6,241 bases of DNA from JBBTVP01 sp038063175 (GTDB lineage: Bacteria > Patescibacteriota > Minisyncoccia > UBA6257 > 1-14-0-10-40-38), in contig JBBTVP010000020.1 of the NCBI GenBank assembly GCA_038063175.1, forward strand, positions 1-6,241. The letters run 5' to 3'. Both the position numbers and the translations under genes were made by a program. Positions 5,595 to 6,241 of the stretch are shown here, piece after piece. The first letter of the stretch is position 1. Each line of letters starts with the position of its first letter. The notes below the pieces were generated by a model. That model had not been told where the DNA came from, ran no database searches, and saw only the letters and a list, made by a program, of their open reading frames with translations.

Positions 5595-6173
5595 TTAAAA
5601 CCTGAACTGCCCCCACCACACCTGATTCACTGCCCACAGGTGCACCGCGAGGAACACCACAAGCGCCGTTGGAATCCAGAAGTGGTAGAGCGGCAACCGC
5701 TCACCGCGTCGTACGAATACAAGCGATGCAACGATCGAGGCAATAAGCACGAGCGGGATGTAAAAGATGAACGCCGGATATCCGGTAAGGAGGATGCCTA
5801 TTGCGATAAAGTAGAGCTCTTCTTTTTCAAAAAACCGTTCCTGGTATTTCCTGTTAAACCACGATGCGATGAGCGCAAAGAGAACCGCGATAGGCAATGA
5901 CAAAAGATATTCGTTCCAGAAGTGAAGTTTCAGATAGCCAAAGAACCACTTGAGCCCCTCGGGCGTCCCCAGGGTGTATTGAAGGGGCCCCGCCATGAAC
6001 GCTTGGAATTGGAGATACCCAATCCAGATTAAGTAGATAAACGCGAGTCCCGCAGAGTAAAGGAATATTCGGCTTGCAAACCGCTTCATGAGCGGCCGCT
6101 TCCATATCTGGAGCGCGGTCGAGAGAACTAAAATTCCCAGAAACACATAGAAAAAAATTGGTCGGGGATCCAT
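5595..6173 (-). CDS. Hypothetical polytopic membrane protein (about six TM segments)
   Basis: I do not recognise this 192-aa protein. Hydrophobic segments lie at about residues 5-23, 35-58, 87-106, 119-136, 137-154 and 164-183. The positively charged connections (KRPLMKRFASR 25-35, NRKYQER 107-113, RRGER 155-159) would be cytoplasmic under the positive-inside rule. It is rich in Trp, Phe and Tyr, with a Trp-rich end (HLWAVNQVWWGQFRF). It lacks the paired Asp motifs and CxxC pairs of prepilin peptidase, so it is not the missing PilD by any motif I can see. It is the first gene of the cluster here, and once the intervening cassette is discounted it lies three bases from pilB, so it may belong to the original pil operon. 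The start is set by an extended -10 that places +1 on its ATG; an overlapping ORF in another frame from 6180 is a shadow. Confidence 0.82.
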   Translation of the reverse strand: MDPRPIFFYVFLGILVLSTALQIWKRPLMKRFASRIFLYSAGLAFIYLIWIGYLQFQAFMAGPLQYTLGTPEGLKWFFGYLKLHFWNEYLLSLPIAVLFALIASWFNRKYQERFFEKEELYFIAIGILLTGYPAFIFYIPLVLIASIVASLVFVRRGERLPLYHFWIPTALVVFLAVHLWAVNQVWWGQFRF

Positions 6174-6179
6174 GTTCCA

Positions 6180-6210
6180 ATTATAGCATCTGTGGCTATC
6201 ATTGAGGCAA
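6180..6210 (-). promoter_or_regulatory. Extended -10 promoter giving a leaderless transcript
   Basis: On the minus strand TGCTATAAT (TATAAT at 6185-6180 with the TGn extension) is followed by six bases, TGGAAC, and then the ATG of the membrane gene. Standard spacing puts +1 on the A of the ATG. A TTGCCT hexamer at 6210-6205 could be the -35 but is 19 bases away; extended -10 promoters tolerate weak -35 sites. No Shine-Dalgarno could exist on such a transcript. Confidence 0.55.
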
Positions 6211-6231
6211 TTTTCAATTTTTAATTTCCAA
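6211..6231 (-). repeat. Degenerate heptamer array upstream of the operon
   Basis: The minus strand reads TTGGAAA, TTAAAAA, TTGAAAA, then TTG: three 7-bp units of the same consensus as the array at 1513-1540. It lies just upstream of the promoter. The rest of the flank (6232-6241) is too short to interpret. Confidence 0.6.
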
Positions 6232-6241
6232 AAAATTCCTC

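Noticed and set aside
5120..5610. Target-site duplication flanking the GxxExxY cassette
   Set aside because: Sequence outside the left repeat (gcataag) and the right repeat (ttaaaac) shows no direct repeat beyond chance.
5595..6173. Membrane protein as the missing prepilin peptidase (PilD)
   Set aside because: It lacks the conserved aspartate motifs of A24 peptidases and any CxxC pair; only the multi-pass topology is shared.
5854..6180. 108-aa ORF starting at 6180 on the minus strand
   Set aside because: It overlaps the 192-aa membrane gene in another frame and would start inside the -10 hexamer. The membrane gene has coherent hydrophobic segments.
1..6241. CRISPR arrays, tRNA or rRNA genes
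   Set aside because: No regularly spaced identical repeats with unique spacers, and no cloverleaf or conserved rRNA sequence, was seen on either strand; the window is almost fully coding.

Overview
The window reads as one leftward (minus-strand) gene cluster for a type IV pilus / type II secretion-like assembly machine. It probably comes from a Candidate Phyla Radiation bacterium (Patescibacteria, most likely Parcubacteria-like). The grounds are the minimal pilB-pilC-prepilin layout, a secreted protein built on AWND...GWISF repeats, a GxxExxY nuclease-fold protein of the LGRFARERQY type, very tight gene junctions, and no convincing Shine-Dalgarno sequence before any start. TGA works as a stop at pilC and at the second prepilin, so the UGA=Gly code of Gracilibacteria/SR1 is not indicated. 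The lineage is inferred from family resemblance, not from a marker gene.

Layout in transcription order, right to left: (1) a short upstream region with an AT-rich heptamer repeat and an extended -10 placed so that the mRNA would be leaderless; (2) an unrecognised 192-aa protein with about six membrane segments; (3) a GxxExxY/PD-(D/E)XK-fold gene sitting inside a 461-bp block bounded by imperfect 37-bp inverted repeats; (4) pilB, the assembly ATPase; (5) a 121-bp gap with a GC-rich stem-loop and a promoter-like AT-rich half; (6) pilC, the platform protein; (7) a short-leader GspH-like prepilin; (8) a longer, cysteine-rich minor prepilin whose leader is coded by four tandem 7-bp units; (9) a Sec-secreted, cysteine-paired repeat protein that runs off the left edge. 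This last gene was found by reading the reverse strand from position 795 down to 1, where the frame stays open.

How they fit together: PilB hydrolyses ATP on the cytoplasmic face and drives PilC in the membrane. The two prepilins carry class III leaders and would be cut by a prepilin peptidase that is not in this window. The repeat protein is translationally coupled to the minor prepilin through an ATGA stop/start overlap and is a candidate pilus-associated surface protein. PilM/N/O, PilT, PilD and a secretin are not in the window.

The most notable structure is the inverted-repeat-bounded GxxExxY block. It fills exactly the space between the stop codon of the membrane gene and a point three bases before the pilB start, its composition is clearly more AT-rich than its neighbours, and its repeats contain the gene's own start and stop codons. 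It looks like an inserted cassette, resembling the ORF-bearing intervening sequences of rRNA genes but lying between protein genes.
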